NCBI GenBank assembly: GCA_964017145.1
Contig: OZ024848.1
Coordinates: 1,686,501 to 1,750,500 of the forward strand
Source: Agrocybe praecox
Lineage: Eukaryota > Basidiomycota > Agaricomycetes > Agaricales > Agrocybaceae
Reading direction: 5' to 3'
DNA length: 64,000 nt
The translations under genes and the position numbers were made by a program. The notes below the pieces were generated by a model. That model was not told where the DNA came from and ran no database searches. It saw only the letters and a list, made by a program, of their open reading frames with translations. Below, one piece after another: positions 48,829 to 61,746 of this stretch (position 1 is its first letter; the number at the start of each line of letters is the position of its first letter).

Positions 48829-50417
48829 ATTGAGGTTATTGCTTCTTGGCTCTAAACCTGGGCCCTTTTTATGCGAGTCATGTATAGCCTTGTGTATGCA
48901 AATGCCACGGGCAAAACAACAGCCCTGATTTCCGCGTTTCTTCTTCCGGATGCCCTCGCGTTTTGTGTGAGAATGCAGGCAAAAACCCCATTTATGTGTC
49001 TACTCGCACGCTTTAATGTGCCAAAACCCGTCGGGTATCGGGTAAAGAAATGCTAGCGCGATATAAATTGACGCGTTGCGCGTTTAAGCATATCATGTGA
49101 CATGCCATTGATGTCATTTAAATAATTCTAAGTACGAATCACCGTCCTCTTCTCTCCACCTTTTTTGGTCTTGACTCCTCAAGGCCTCATCGATCATCTC
49201 CAGATCTTCCACTGTAAATTGACATTTTCTGCGCATTTTTTACAACTCAAAATATGAAACGACGCTGTCAAGAAGCCTCAACTATTCCGCACGCACCAAG
49301 TACACTTCGACAAATTACTCATTCGCAGTTCCCAGGTTCCTGCCAGCTTTATCGTACTGGACAGCACCGAGTAAGGACCGTTGATTAACGATACCAGCTG
49401 ACAGTCAAACATTGCTCTAAAAGAATTCTAATTGTTATTATTAGATTCGGCACACAGATAAGATTAGACAAGGATAAGATAAAATGTTATCTTTTCGATA
49501 GATAGAAATAAACCCAGTGACCCTCCGTCAGATTCCCCGGTGTCTGACAAAGCCAAAGCCATTGGCTACATGCCGCGCATTGGTGGCTGATATTTTACGC
49601 AGTTGTTCGTGTAGGCCATGCAACAAGGTGGCCTGCCACTCGTAGTCCGCTGTGGCAGTGCAATCTGCATCAGTCCGATTAGATTAGATCGCACAGTTTG
49701 TGACAGCGCGGCGCGTCCATAGCCAAATACATTGTTCCTTGACCGCAACTGCCATTGTGTGTGTCTGCTCCTGCTTATAAGTCCAAATCTTGACACTACT
49801 TGAATGGGTTTCTTTCCTGACGCGCAACGGTGGCGCTATGTTGAATCGCCCAAACTGCGCCCAATATCATGACGGACACGCATTTATATAACGACATCCG
49901 GGACAGCGAAATCAGTTTTCCTTTTCCACCCAAACGCCATCGACAGCTATTCAATTTTGGCATGAAATCAACAATCGATTTTCTTGTTGCGCCTGCAAGC
50001 AATCGATCACACATACTTACTAGTGATCATGACAACTCTCCCCGGGTACCAAATGGAGACTCATCTAGACCCATTCCTGGAATTTCACGCGTGTTGGACA
50101 AGCTAACACTACTTCTCATGTAGAGTTGGATCCTGGTACTCTCTTTCCTTGTTTTGAAAGCGTTCAACACTGGCCCGAAATCGTTTTTTTCTTTCAATAC
50201 ATCGTGGATAGCAGATCCTTTGGAGTATAATATGTACATGTGCCGACGACAATGGCGGCCGCTGAGACACTGTTGCCAATGGAGCAATGACTCGGACCCC
50301 GATCTGGTGTGGGTTTAACTCGATCGATCCTTCCGTGCTTTTGTGCAATGCAAATGCAAATACAGACTCCACACTCTCTATGGCAGCAACCACGAAGAAC
50401 GTCAACAGTGTACAAGC
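48829..50417. other. Intergenic between ICMT-like and DUF6534-type arrays
   Basis: 1.6 kb without a supported gene. A plus ORF of 84 codons at 49869-50123 and overlapping minus ORFs lack family features. The right end is the promoter of the next gene. Confidence 0.45.
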
Positions 50418-51828
50418 ATGTCTTCCCTCCCACCAATTCCTCCACACATTGGAAGAATGTAATGTGCCACTTACTCTGTACCCTTTATCAAAAAGACTGA
50501 TAGTATTTGTATGGATTTACAGAGCAGGTCCCTTGGTACGGCTTCTTGCTCCCATGATGTGCATTAGATTGACAATTCTGTCTATTCCTAGCTCCTTGGA
50601 TACATGCTTAATTGGGCACTGCAGGGCGCTCTTTTCGTTCAAGTTTGTGAATGTCAAGCTGTTTCGACAGCCTTCTGTTTTAGCTGACGGGTACACTTTT
50701 ACTTAGATCTGTATTACCTGGCTTTCCCTGGAGACCCCTTGCGCAACAAGCTACTGGTGTATGGTGTCTTAGCGCTCGAATTTGCGCAAACATGTCTGCT
50801 CTGCCATACAGCGTTCCACAGTTTTGCATCTGGGTATGGGAATATGTTGGCGCTGGATGAGATTGGTTTGATCTGGTTATCTGTTCCAATAATGAGTGGT
50901 GTAGGTGCGTCCAATTTCTCAAAGTATTCAAATCGCGATGTGCACCTAATCGGATTCATTATTCTGCCCTGTGTAGTCGCCTTCATAGCACAAGTTTTTT
51001 ATGCATACCGAATCAGAGTTCTATCTCAAAGTTGGATAGCTCCCTCCATCATTACTTTTGTAAGGAAATCGGGTTTGGGTTTGTCTCTCTTGTCACGATA
51101 CTGATTACAGGCCCAGCTTGCCCTAGTTCAATTAGGAGGCGGTATTGCGACGGGGGTGGAATCAAAAAAGGCCAAGCACCATAGCGCATTCCTTCGAAAA
51201 AATTCCCTTATTACAACCGGGGTCAGTGCTTTGTACTTTTCGCCAGAAATTTTGCCCCCGTTGATGATCGACTTTCGTGATCTAGATATGGTGTGGTGGA
51301 AGCGCCTTGTGTGATATCATTATTGCCTTCTTCATGACTTATTATGTCAGTCCTTCTTTTCTCCTTGATATCGTGAAACGATATTCATATCAACGCCGTC
51401 TAGCTCACGCGTCGAGACACGAACTGGAAACCCACTAAGCGAATCATCAATAGACTGGTTCGCCTTATAATCGAAACTGGGATGTTAACGGGTATGCACT
51501 TCTGAGCATAAAAGTAGGATATTGTATTGAACGATCCTTTATCTAAGCCGCCATTGCTACTACGAATTTGATTTTGGCTGTATTGCCCGGTCGGCCTACC
51601 TATTATCAAACAACAGCCGGGGTTCTGGGGAAAATGTACTCGAACGCAATGATGGCCGTCTTTAATAGCCGCATGAAAGTGGGCTACTCTAATTCGACCA
51701 CGCAAGAGATGTCAATGAGTTATAGGATGACCAACTTTGAGCGTGGTGAATATAGCGGAGATGGCTATGATCACAGCGGCCCGGATAGCACTTTCGTGAC
51801 CTCTACTTTTCATACCCATAACCGGTAG
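50418..51828 (+). CDS. DUF6534-type multi-pass membrane protein, copy 1
   Basis: Agaricomycete membrane protein of the DUF6534 type, function unknown. Exon 1 (50418-50459) encodes MSSLPPIPPHIGR and is spliced in phase 2 to IAGPLV. A short exon then gives LLGYMLNWALQGALFVQV, followed by DLYYLAFPGDP. Further helices are LLVYGVLALEFAQTCLLCHTA, IGLIWLSVPIMSGV and IAQVFYAYRIRVLSQSW, and the next exons encode AQLALVQLGGGIATGVE and WCGGSALCDIIIAFFMTY. The DUF6534 signature is NLILAVLPGRPTYYQTTAG followed by MYSNAMMAVFNSRMKV. A Ser/Thr/Gly-rich tail of about 50 residues ends at TAG 51826-51828. All junctions examined keep phase, so the copy appears intact. Confidence 0.82.
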
Positions 51829-52862
51829 TGGTTAGTACCTTCGGTTAATGATTCAAAGCGTAATCTGCGATTACGCGCGTGAAAGACGTTCTTCTGATGC
51901 ATGATATCACCCGGGGAATGCCGTTCGTAGAAGAAAAGCTGAGGCCATTTGATTTGCTTGCATGTGGATCGTATCTATCTGATGAGAATGAAGTCGCGGA
52001 GGATATGTAAGTGCTCACTCGACAACTCATCCTATTTCGCCTTTCATACATCGACATTTATATAGGACCAAGATAACTATGCTTCCATCTCTCTTCACTC
52101 CAGGACATTGACTTAAGCGCCCGGTGATCTATTATGCTTACTGACTGCCCGGCACCCGTTATCCTGATGCGGATAGTGGATCGAAGTTGGATGGATCTTG
52201 TGGCTCTCCTAGTCCGGGCAACTCACGGAACAAAGTATCAAGGCCTATCGTTTACCAACATGAGGATGTCTGTATCAATATTTGTTCATATTCTGCGACA
52301 TCGACGACGAGATGGCATATCTTTGGCATCCGCTACCTTTGGCGTCAAGGCAATCAAATATAGATTGTTCGTGTGAATACACATATCCGTTTTCGCGATA
52401 CTGTCAGACCCCATTAAACTCTTATCTGGCAAGTGCCCGAGATACCAGCTTGTAAACGATGACTGGCTCAGATTATATGAGTACTACAGTGAGTCTCTCT
52501 CGACTGTTGTGAATCTCACAAAGAAATATACAGGAGATACTGCCACTAACAGAAAAAAACGTTGAACAATGACAATACAGTAGATAACCACTGTGTTGAT
52601 GCTCCTTGCATAGCCGGAGTAACTATTTTTGGAAAACATGGAGACGTGTTTCAGGGAACGAGCGCACAAATCGCTCCTTGGACAGAACTGATGACCATCC
52701 TTATCCACATGCCGTGTCACAATAGGCCGATCTTGGATTAGTGCGCGGCTCGGTGTAGATGGTTATAATCTTTATAAGATCTAACCTCCACTTGCGCTGG
52801 ACTTGGCCAAAGATACCTCCCGCGAAACCTCTTCCACCTTCCACCCAATTTTCTGTTTGACC
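51829..52862. other. Spacer between DUF6534-type copies 1 and 2
   Basis: No supported gene. A short plus reading frame near 51885-52008 has protein-like composition (for example PFVEEKLRPFDLLACGSYLS) and may be a relic, but I cannot assign it. The right end is the promoter of copy 2. Confidence 0.4.
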
Positions 52863-54464
52863 ATGGCGTCTCCAGTAGCGCTCCCTCCGATTCCAGCAGA
52901 TATTGGAAGAATGTAAGAGCTTAAAGCCTCTTCCAGTTACTCCAGTCCACTAATTAAACTAAGCTAGTGCAGGTCCACTGGTCAGCATGAACGCTCAAAT
53001 ATTGACCCAAGCATACCTAATAATTTGTTCTTTGCACAGTTATTAGGACATCTTCTTAACTGGTCTCTGTTCGGTGTACTGTCTATGCAAGTTTGTATGT
53101 TTAAACTGCCATCTGTCGTCGTCTATGACCATGGTTGTTCAAGATCCCATATCTCCTATAGACATGTACTACCTGGCTTTCCCGAGTGATCCAGACAGCA
53201 GTCGACTACTGGTCATTGGGGTCTATCTATTTGAAGCGACACAGACGTTCTTGCTAACCCAGAGCGCATTTCACTCCTTTGCTGATGGCTTCGGAAACCT
53301 TCTATTCCTTGACGACGTTGGTACTATCTGGTTCAGCGTTCCTATTATGTGCGGTATCGGTACAGCCAGTTCTTTGTCAACTAAAAGATACGGTTTAACA
53401 GCAAATTTTCAGTCGCTTTCGTGGCCCAAGCATTCTATGCCTACAGGATTAGCATCCTTGCTCAATCTAAGATTGTTGCAAGCTTCATCATTTTGGTGAG
53501 CGATCCATTACGATTACGGTCCCCTAAAACACATGATCTGACTCTCGATAAATTACAGCTTGCTTTTGTGCAACTTGCAGGTGCAATAGCGACTGGCGTG
53601 GAGTCCAAAAAAGCAGTATCTAATAGCAAGTTTTTGGACAAAAAATCCTACATCACAACAGGGGTGAGCCTAACAGTATCAATAACGGTGGTCAGGCCTC
53701 CTTATCCAATATTTATTCGAACAGATCTGGAATGGAGGGAGTGCTGTGTGCGATGCAATTATCGCAATTTGCATGACCGTTTATGTGTGTTTTCCTACAA
53801 TCTTTTTTGCGGTCATACACGGACAGGGTATTCACGACTTCCTGTAGCTCAAGCGGCGTGATACTGGCATGAAACAAACGACGATTTTGCTCAAGAGAAT
53901 CATGAGACTAACCATCGAAACTGGTTCTCTAACAGGTGCATAGAATATTTCTTGTCGCCTTCATGACCATTCGGAAACTTACAAATACACATCGCCATCA
54001 GCCATTACTGCCATCCTCAACTTCGCACTTGCCCTCCTCCCTGGCCGCCCTACCTACTATATGACTACCGCTGGTATACTTGGCAAGCTGTACTCAAACT
54101 CCATGATGGCCGTGTTCAACAGCCGAATGAAAGTAGGAAATGAGGCATATGGTGGAACGTCCTCAGGGCACAACGTATCCGTTTCATCTGGAAATTATCA
54201 TCATAACATGGCGATTCGGGCAAGAAATACAGACGCGCATGGAAGTAGAGGTCACGGCACTAACACCTATGAGATGAATGGGCCAGTAGCTGTCGCAGTT
54301 ACTCGTGAACAGGTAACATTCCCTCCGACGGATAACTGGAAGGTATGGGATTACAATTCTTTGTACCATTTGCATTGCATTTATAACTTGCCTGTCCTCT
54401 ATAGGCTCCACCTAGATCTTACGACGAGGAACATGCTGAAGACAAGCCGAAAATGATAATATGA
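52863..54464 (+). CDS. DUF6534-type multi-pass membrane protein, copy 2
   Basis: Same architecture and intron positions as copy 1. The start encodes MASPVALPPIPADIGR; a short exon follows with GPLLLGHLLNWSLFGVLSMQV, then MYYLAFPSDPDSSRLLVIG, VGTIWFSVPIMCGI, FVAQAFYAYRISILAQSK, LAFVQLAGAIATGVESKKA and IWNGGSAVCDAIIAICMTVY. The signature is FALALLPGRPTYYMTTAGIL followed by LYSNSMMAVFNSRMKV. A Gly/His/Asn-rich tail follows, and the last exon ends at TGA 54462-54464. Predicted to have seven membrane helices with a cytoplasmic tail. No lesion found. Function unknown. Confidence 0.82.
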
Positions 54465-55075
54465 AATTAGTGATTTCGTTTGGCCCATCCAAAACTCTCT
54501 CATTCATCCCGTCGCTTTGTATCAGCGTTTACCGCATATTTAATCTTCCTTAAGAAGGTACTACTATGTTAGTGTAAAAATATCTCTATTGTATCGACAC
54601 ATCGGACGTCTAGCTATACTTGCTATTATGTACCACTCATTCAATATAATGGTTCTTCAAACATTAGATGTATTGACCACAAACCACGACTTCCGAAATA
54701 TCTTCGGAGCCTTTGAATTAAACTGAAATTTGACCGGAAGTTACGTTCCCCGATGCATCAAGAGCGCTATGGACCAAATTCTTCATGGAGAAAGCGGCCG
54801 TCGCTCTTCAAAAGAGAGAAGACATTCAAAGTTATGCACTAGGCCATCGGCCATCCAACAATCAATACTTAGCAATTCTAATTTATGATGTTCCAAGTAT
54901 CGCCTTACGAACTATCAGTCCCGACCCACTTATCTGTTTGAAATACATACAATCTTTGAAACCAGAAAATAGATACGCGTGCAATTACATAGTTGAGAAG
55001 AAACATATTGAGAGTGATGTAGGTCCTATGAAAATGCGCCAAAACAATGAGCCACACCCCTGGCGTCTATCAAAA
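54465..55075. other. Intergenic between convergent genes
   Basis: No gene; contains the 3' ends of DUF6534-type copy 2 and ORC3. Confidence 0.5.
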
Positions 55076-57856
55076 TCATTCGGCATCATTGATATCGAAT
55101 ACAGTACGCAACAGATGGTCAGCTTTGCGACCGGTATGCTTGATGAACCCAAGATAGTCCAACTCGTGCATGGCACGAATAAACCTAGCCTGAACCTGGA
55201 CATTCCATTGTTCTTCCTCTTCTTCGGTCGTTTTGACTTCTTGGCGCTTGACGGCCTTGCCTTTCCCCCTTTTTTTTGGTGTCCCAGATGAGTGCTCGAG
55301 GAGATGTGAACGCTGCGCATCGAGGACAAATTTGAAAGACTCGAACCAGTCGTAAACATTGATCATTTTCCCACTATCAAGATACCTCTTGAAAAGGATG
55401 CTTGTGTCTGGAAGCTCCCAAATGGCCTTGGTGGAGGATGGGTCTGTTTGGAGCTTCAAGGAAGGGTCTTCGGCATAATCGTGAGGCCGCAGGAGCCCAG
55501 ACACCATACTTGCACGAATGGAAGGATTTAGAAGCTGATAAGAATAAATCAATATGTTCACAATCATTCCATCAAACGCGCAGTCAAAATAGATAGCCAC
55601 TTACCTCTGATGGGAAAGGTGAGTACCCGGTGTACCATATTTCCCAAAGAGCGGACTCTTCGATGGATGAAAGCTTTTGCCTGTTGACAAGGATATATCA
55701 GACCTTTAATGAATATCAGTGATTAGTGACTCACTCTAGATAATCTACGAGCCATTCGCCTAACATCACTGATATAGAGGACGACTTGGCAGTTGTATCC
55801 GTAGATTTACTACTTTTCATCACAGCAAGCTTGGCACGCGCATCTTGTTCTTGTTTTTGCGAGCTGATAGCTATCGACATTTTGAAAAATAGCATGTTAA
55901 GTTCTCCAATGAGGGAGCGAGCTTCCTCCTCCTCCAATTTACTTAATGTGGGATGAGAATGAGAATGAAAGGAGCAAGTATCCCAGACGCACCTCGTCAA
56001 TGTACTGAGGGCCTTTACGTCCCTGTCAAGGGTACCACAAAGTAGATTGCTCATGGCATCTCTTAACTTTCCTTCATTTCTCATATCTGACGAAAACCAC
56101 TTGAGGTTATTATGACCTGAATGTTCCAGAAAACGTTGGGTGCAGAGCATAATGCTGAAACCTAGACGAAGATTTTGATATCTTGCGTAGAATTCGCTTC
56201 GATATCTATCGATATTTCCAGTAGCCGCGGAGATCCTTTCGATATGTTGAGCGTCCATGTCCACATTTTGACTCTGGGATACGAGGGCCACCCTTGCACA
56301 TAATGCAAACCCAAATCCAAAAGAAGCTTCGTTTGATAGCACTTCATCTGGAGGTGAATTTCGACCAAATACGGTTAGAGGTTCCAAACTGAAGTGCCTC
56401 AGATAGATCAGCTAGAAGACAGAAATTAGCACAAGGCCCATAGTTACTGCAAAGTTAATACCTGTATAATCGTAAAAATAGCATCAACAGAAGGATTGTA
56501 TGTCATGAAGTAATCGTGCAAATATTCCAGGGCTGGAGGTCCTATCATAATATCAGGCTCGAAATTGACATCGAAGAAGGTCTAGGACGGGTGAGGATGA
56601 AATACATCTACAGTGATGAAAGCAAGACTTACTCCAAGCAAGATCTCCTGTAGAATCGTGAAACCTGTCGGAGTGGTAAAATTACGCACTCGTAATAGTG
56701 CTAGCGTTCCTTGAGGATATGCGGCGTTCAAATAATTTGACAAAGGTGATGTCATTGATAGAAGAAAGACAAGGGGGAGCTGAGGGATGTATTTGCTTCA
56801 AGAAGAAGGTTAAATTCACGAAGCAGCACGACGTATATATCACTACCTGCAAATATGAAAGACATCGCGCATGACCAAGGGGTCATACTGTTCGAAATGA
56901 TGAAGGACCACCACAAGGTTTGGACGAGAGCCCTGCGGAAGCTCTAAAAGTAGGACAATTAGAGCTAGGTATGCAAAGTGGAGCGTAGATTCTTACCAGA
57001 GGTTTCCAGCCAAGCTTTATACCATGCAGTCAGAAATTTAATATCATAATTAGCAAGCGACTCGGTTTTGGGCTTCACTGAAAAGAATGGTCTGAGCTCT
57101 AGTGCCGGACAATTCAGAGAAAATAGTCTCACCATGTTCTATCCCACTTTTTTCTACAAATCCAGTTATAATGGATCTCATGCCATTAGAAAGATTCAAA
57201 AAATCTCCGGGATACGCATGGATGACGAAGCATTGTACGTCTGATGGTATATCGGACAATTCAGATGCGCCGTCGTCTTCCAGAGCCGAGGTAATTTGAT
57301 CTAAGAATGTCGAACCAAACGTAGGATCTGTCCAGGATTTCATAAGATTTCACAGGAGGGCAAAAATATCAAGAGCCATACTAATGACCGATACAACTGG
57401 GAGTTCAGGGTATGGGAGACCAGTAAGAACATTCTGGTACGAAGTTTTGGTCTCGTTGACCACTGTTTTCATGGACACAGCTTGCAATTCTTGAACAATT
57501 TTCTGAACAATCTAAGCGCGATCCTAATTGTTTGGCAAATGGGCTCCATACCTGCATCCTAGCCAGACACTTTGTCCATGCATCCCTATATGCCTTGAAT
57601 CTGAGTTCTTCACCATTTTCCATGTCTCCCCGTCCGTCAGCGTTTGCTAAAGGTAGGTTTTGTGTCGGAAGACCTTCTTCTGTTTCGCGTACTCCCGTCA
57701 GATGTGTGAAAAACGATGATGTTGTGGCACGCGTACCTGATGATTCGTAAGGGATGCAAAAAACCGTCTATAAAATATGAGGATGAGAAATCAATGTTAA
57801 AAAGTACGACTGACCTTGGCAACATCATCGAAATTATGTGCGTCGCGTCCTTGCAT
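55076..57856 (-). CDS. ORC3: Origin recognition complex subunit 3
   Basis: ORC3 is the subunit of the replication-origin complex that lacks its own ATPase site and bridges other ORC members. The start MQGRDAHNFDDVAK (57856) is followed by several exons: EELRFKAYRDAWTKCLARMQ, LPYPELPVVSVI, PTFGSTFLDQITSALED, VQCFVIHAYPGDFLNL, LVVVLHHFEQYDPLVMRDVF, VLLSMTSPLS, then a long exon with GFGFALCARVAL and ISVMLGEWLVDYLE. The C-terminal winged-helix part reads PDTSILFKRYLDSGKMINVY and HELDYLGFIKHTGRKADHLL. A phase-1 intron at PVVSVI/PTFG and another at FVEK/KPKTESL keep the frame. The end is a stop at 55076-55078. Apparently intact and single copy; it interrupts the DUF6534-type array. Confidence 0.9.
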
Positions 57857-59245
57857 ATTCTGCGCGTTCGCTATCCAAGATAAAAGGAAGTGGAGATATA
57901 GATTATATGATTTAGGCAGAAAAATCAGCTCTGTATAGCTTCAAGTCGTAAGTACAGAAGGAAATGAACAGGACGTCAGTGATCCAGCTGGTGAACGCGT
58001 TCAAATGATTCAGAGTCTCGATGCTTTTGGAAGGTAACAGTGACGCGACGTGGTAAAACATCACGTGCTATCTCGGAAGAACCCGCCCTACATAAATTAG
58101 TTCTCAGGAACCCACACTGGTGTTTGCATCCGTGTAAGGGAGTTCTCACATTCGCTTGTGGGGTCGCCATTCACTATGTATGTACTATGCTATGATTATT
58201 TACTGACTCAAAGCGAGTCAGGAAAGCTTCCAGCGATTAACAAAACATCAAAAAGTGAATCTGGAATTCCCGATGATTTTCTCAATATTACACCAAGGGG
58301 ATATTCATCCGCGAACTGGCAGGACAGACATACAGCCGTGGTAATCGAATTTCGCATCTCCAAAGGACCTGAAGAAGTTTTCGCATAACCTGGGATCAGA
58401 AGTGTCCTAATCCTCGAAGAAACATCTCGACATCACTCGAGTAATCGGTACGTACATTATGTCAATTTTCAGTGCTCCGTGTTTATTGCGTAGAATGCAA
58501 ATACATATCATACATATGCAGTGGACCTAATGGTAGATGGCTAATGGACATAACAAGGTAATAGGATTTGCCTCACAATTTCCATTCGCTCTCTGTGTTT
58601 TCTAAAGGCGCTTACTCTATAGGAAGCGCTCAACATCTGTGGACCATCTCTGAAGAAGTTTTGAGCCATAAGCGATGCTGGGAAATTCCAAGAAACTCGT
58701 TGCAACCGTGGCTTTCATCCAGAACGGTACCGGGACAAACGTCCCATCATACGCTTTTGACATGCGCGCGACTTGAGGTGTAGACTTTTCTGATAATAAC
58801 CTGGAAAACTTGGATTATGCCACTTGGACATTTTCCCAGGATGAGATATCTTGGGTGCATTTAGTCTTGCTCCGACGAAACACTCTTTGGGCACCGTTGC
58901 GTCGAGTTCATATCGCCTTTCTGGGTTCGAGCAGGCGCTATATTTAGTCCCCTATTGGGTCCATTCCTGGAGGGGATGGAGAGAGTACCCTAGAACGTAC
59001 ACGTGCAGTCCTATTCATTACACTATGCCGTCTCCTTCGGCAAAGAAACAAGTACCGCGTGGGGTCCGGCGTATTGCCGACATACTTTATGTGATATGCT
59101 TAGAACTGCACGCTTTTCAGCTGTCAGATTATTCTAAAAGAATCTAATTCGGGGATCGCATAACCACCTCCAGCTCAATTAAATGAAATCTGGCATTTGC
59201 TCTCTCCCTCTCCCTCCCATCCTCTGAGAGCGTTCCCCCTCGTTG
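57857..59245. other. Intergenic region between ORC3 and DUF6534-type copy 3
   Basis: 1.4 kb with divergent promoters and no supported gene. Small plus ORFs (58158-58388, 58568-58783, 58851-59147) lack family features. Confidence 0.45.
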
Positions 59246-60953
59246 ATGGATGGACCGCCAGTTATCCCTAATCATGTTGCGAGAATGTACGTCGATTACA
59301 CCCCCATCTTGATATGCTAACTCTGACCTGCTTACCCATCGCAGCACGGGTCCCTTGGTGAGCTTCAACGATGGATAGGGCGCGCAGGAAAGTGAACATA
59401 ATTCAAGTTGCTAGGGTATCTATTCAACTGGGGTTTATTCGGTGTGCTTGCCATGCAAGTTTGTGAGTCCAACTTAAGCTGTGCAACTAGTTCTCTCCCG
59501 ACTCATCTACTTCATTCAGACATCTACTACCTGGCGTTCAGGAAAGAGCCAATTATCAATCGGATTCTGGTCTACACCGTTTTTCTACTTATGGTGGTTC
59601 AGACCATCCTATTGTCGCAGACCGCATTCGACACATTTGGTAGAGGTTTTGGACAATTCGACACAGTTGACGACATCAACAACATCTGGTTCTCCGTTCC
59701 CATTCTTAGTTCAATTGGTGCGTCCTACCCCACGTCAATCTCCTATAACCTGGGCCTACAGCTAATGCAATGCCTCTACAGCGGCGTTGGGGACACAGTT
59801 ATACTTTGCATTCCGAATATCAGTAATGGCTAAAGATAAACAAATTGCCCTTGTCGTTGTATCCGTAAGTGTCATTTAACTTTAGTCACACTTGTCTACC
59901 AAACCCCACTTTTCTGGCGTTGACATTTGTACATAAACAGCTATCACTCGCGCAATTAGCCGGTGGAATCATGACGGGTGTGGTTGGACACGACGAGACC
60001 AGATTTTCTGTCTTTAAGGGTGGGAAAGATGGACTTGCTGCGCTTGGGGTATGTACCCGTTACCTTCAAACCCACAAAAAACGAAATCTGACGACAACGA
60101 CTCGTCAGATTTGGAACGGCGCAGGTGCTCTATGTGATATTCTCATAGCGACGTGTATGGTCCACTATGTGAGAATTTTCTAAATCCATCTATGGTTGTT
60201 AGTCGGTTAGCTAACTTGGATACAGTATGTCAATCCCAAGTCATCATGGAAGCTCAAGCCCTCTCGCATACCTATCCTCCTTCGTCTGCCGGTTCAGTCA
60301 GGAATCTTCTTAGGTCAGTCGAGTAGTCAAAGGGTCTTATTAGTCGTATCTTACGTGTTTTTATTTTATTTTGACAGCTGCGGTTGCTATTACGAACATG
60401 GCGCTTTGTCTGCTTCCCGGAAGGCAGACATATTTCCAGGCTACATCCGCCGTCCTTGGGAACACCTATGCTAACACCCTCCTTACCCTTCTCAACAGTC
60501 GCGTCCGACTCGGAAGGCCGACGGGATACGTGGATGACGAAGTATCAGAGACAACCTTCGACACTCAGTCGGAATTCCGACCTGCAAGATCTGCTTTGGT
60601 GTTCGCGCAACCCGATGAAACCATACTGGATAATCCCGGGTCAACAGCAGTGGAAGGGCGGCCTTCTACCCAAGGCGAACCGGAAAGGGCTTCAGTTTCT
60701 GGAAGTCATAGAAATCCTGAGTGGATGAGGGGTCGAAATACGGCAATGACGAATATCAGCGAGGATACGCGGACGATGGGTTCAATGAACGTGGTTGACG
60801 TTGATAACTGGGAGGAACGACAGTCAGCAAGGGTCCGTCTCGTTTTATGATTTTTGTTTTCGGAAAACTAAATTACTTTTCCAGCCTCATACGTCAATAG
60901 CAGACGAAGAACATGACTTCAAAGAAGAAAAAGATATTGGCCACGCAGTATAA
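59246..60953 (+). CDS. DUF6534-type multi-pass membrane protein, copy 3
   Basis: Third tandem member, separated from copy 2 by ORC3. It starts MDGPPVIPNHVAR at 59246 and is spliced in phase 2 through a tiny exon to TGPL, then LLGYLFNWGLFGVLAMQV and YYLAFRKEP. Later exons encode VVQTILLSQTAFDTFGRGF, INNIWFSVPILSSI, FRISVMAKDKQIALVVV, SLAQLAGGIMTGVV, WNGAGALCDILIATCMVHY and the signature NMALCLLPGRQTYFQATSAV followed by YANTLLTLLNSRVRL. The C-terminal tail is longer than in copies 1 and 2 (about 130 residues, acidic and polar) and ends at TAA 60951-60953. The first exon sequence differs from copies 1-2, while intron positions are the same. Intact. Confidence 0.82.
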
Positions 60954-61746
60954 CCTTAATTCCCGCCTCATTTCCTCTCCGGAAGGATTGCGATCAAACA
61001 GCGAAGTGAGATAATCCAGGGCTTGGGAGAGCCGTTCTGGCGCAGCTTGTTGCATGACATATGCTACCTGCATACTGTCCAGTCAGCAGATTCACCCAAT
61101 CCCATTCTTCTCCCGCAGGCTCCACAACTCAATCGGAGAAAGCGAAAACTCGGGAATATTCTTTCCCTCCTTTTGCGAACGCCCGGCGACAAATGACCGC
61201 AGCGCTTATGTGCTATAGACCTATGAGCTCTGGATATGGTTAGGACCGTTAGGTATAGGAGGCGCACGGCTATCACGGCGTTTCGATTCCTCGACAAGGG
61301 TTGATGGACTAAATAGCAAGCTTCATGACTTGTTTTCGAGGGCTCAGGCTGGTTCAGGCTTATACGACATATGTGATATTCAAGTTAATGACAACCCTGG
61401 ACTTTGTACGTAATAATTGTGTATAATACCGCCCTTATTGTACAAATAGCTCAACGTGAATTTGCAACATCACACATACATGCATGCGTGCATTTCGTAG
61501 ATCCCGACGAACTACTGGATTTCCCGCCTTGAACTTGTGGGCGCACATACTTACATTTAATGTAACGGAAACCTGTGTGCTCATTGGATTTTCGTGTTCG
61601 TATGTACTGTTCATGCGGATGCCACAACTGCCGACCGGCATCGACATCTGTGATTTCTCGGACTCGTCTACTTCTGCACGGCTACCACCATTTCCTTCCT
61701 CCGGTGAAATTATCTAGTGACTTTTCGGGCAGCGCTTGGTGATTCT
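60954..61746. other. Intergenic between convergent genes
   Basis: No supported gene beyond untranslated sequence of the neighbours. Confidence 0.5.

Noticed and set aside
54785..55291. 168-codon plus-strand ORF
   Set aside because: It is the antisense shadow of the last ORC3 exon; the minus strand carries the conserved winged-helix motif.
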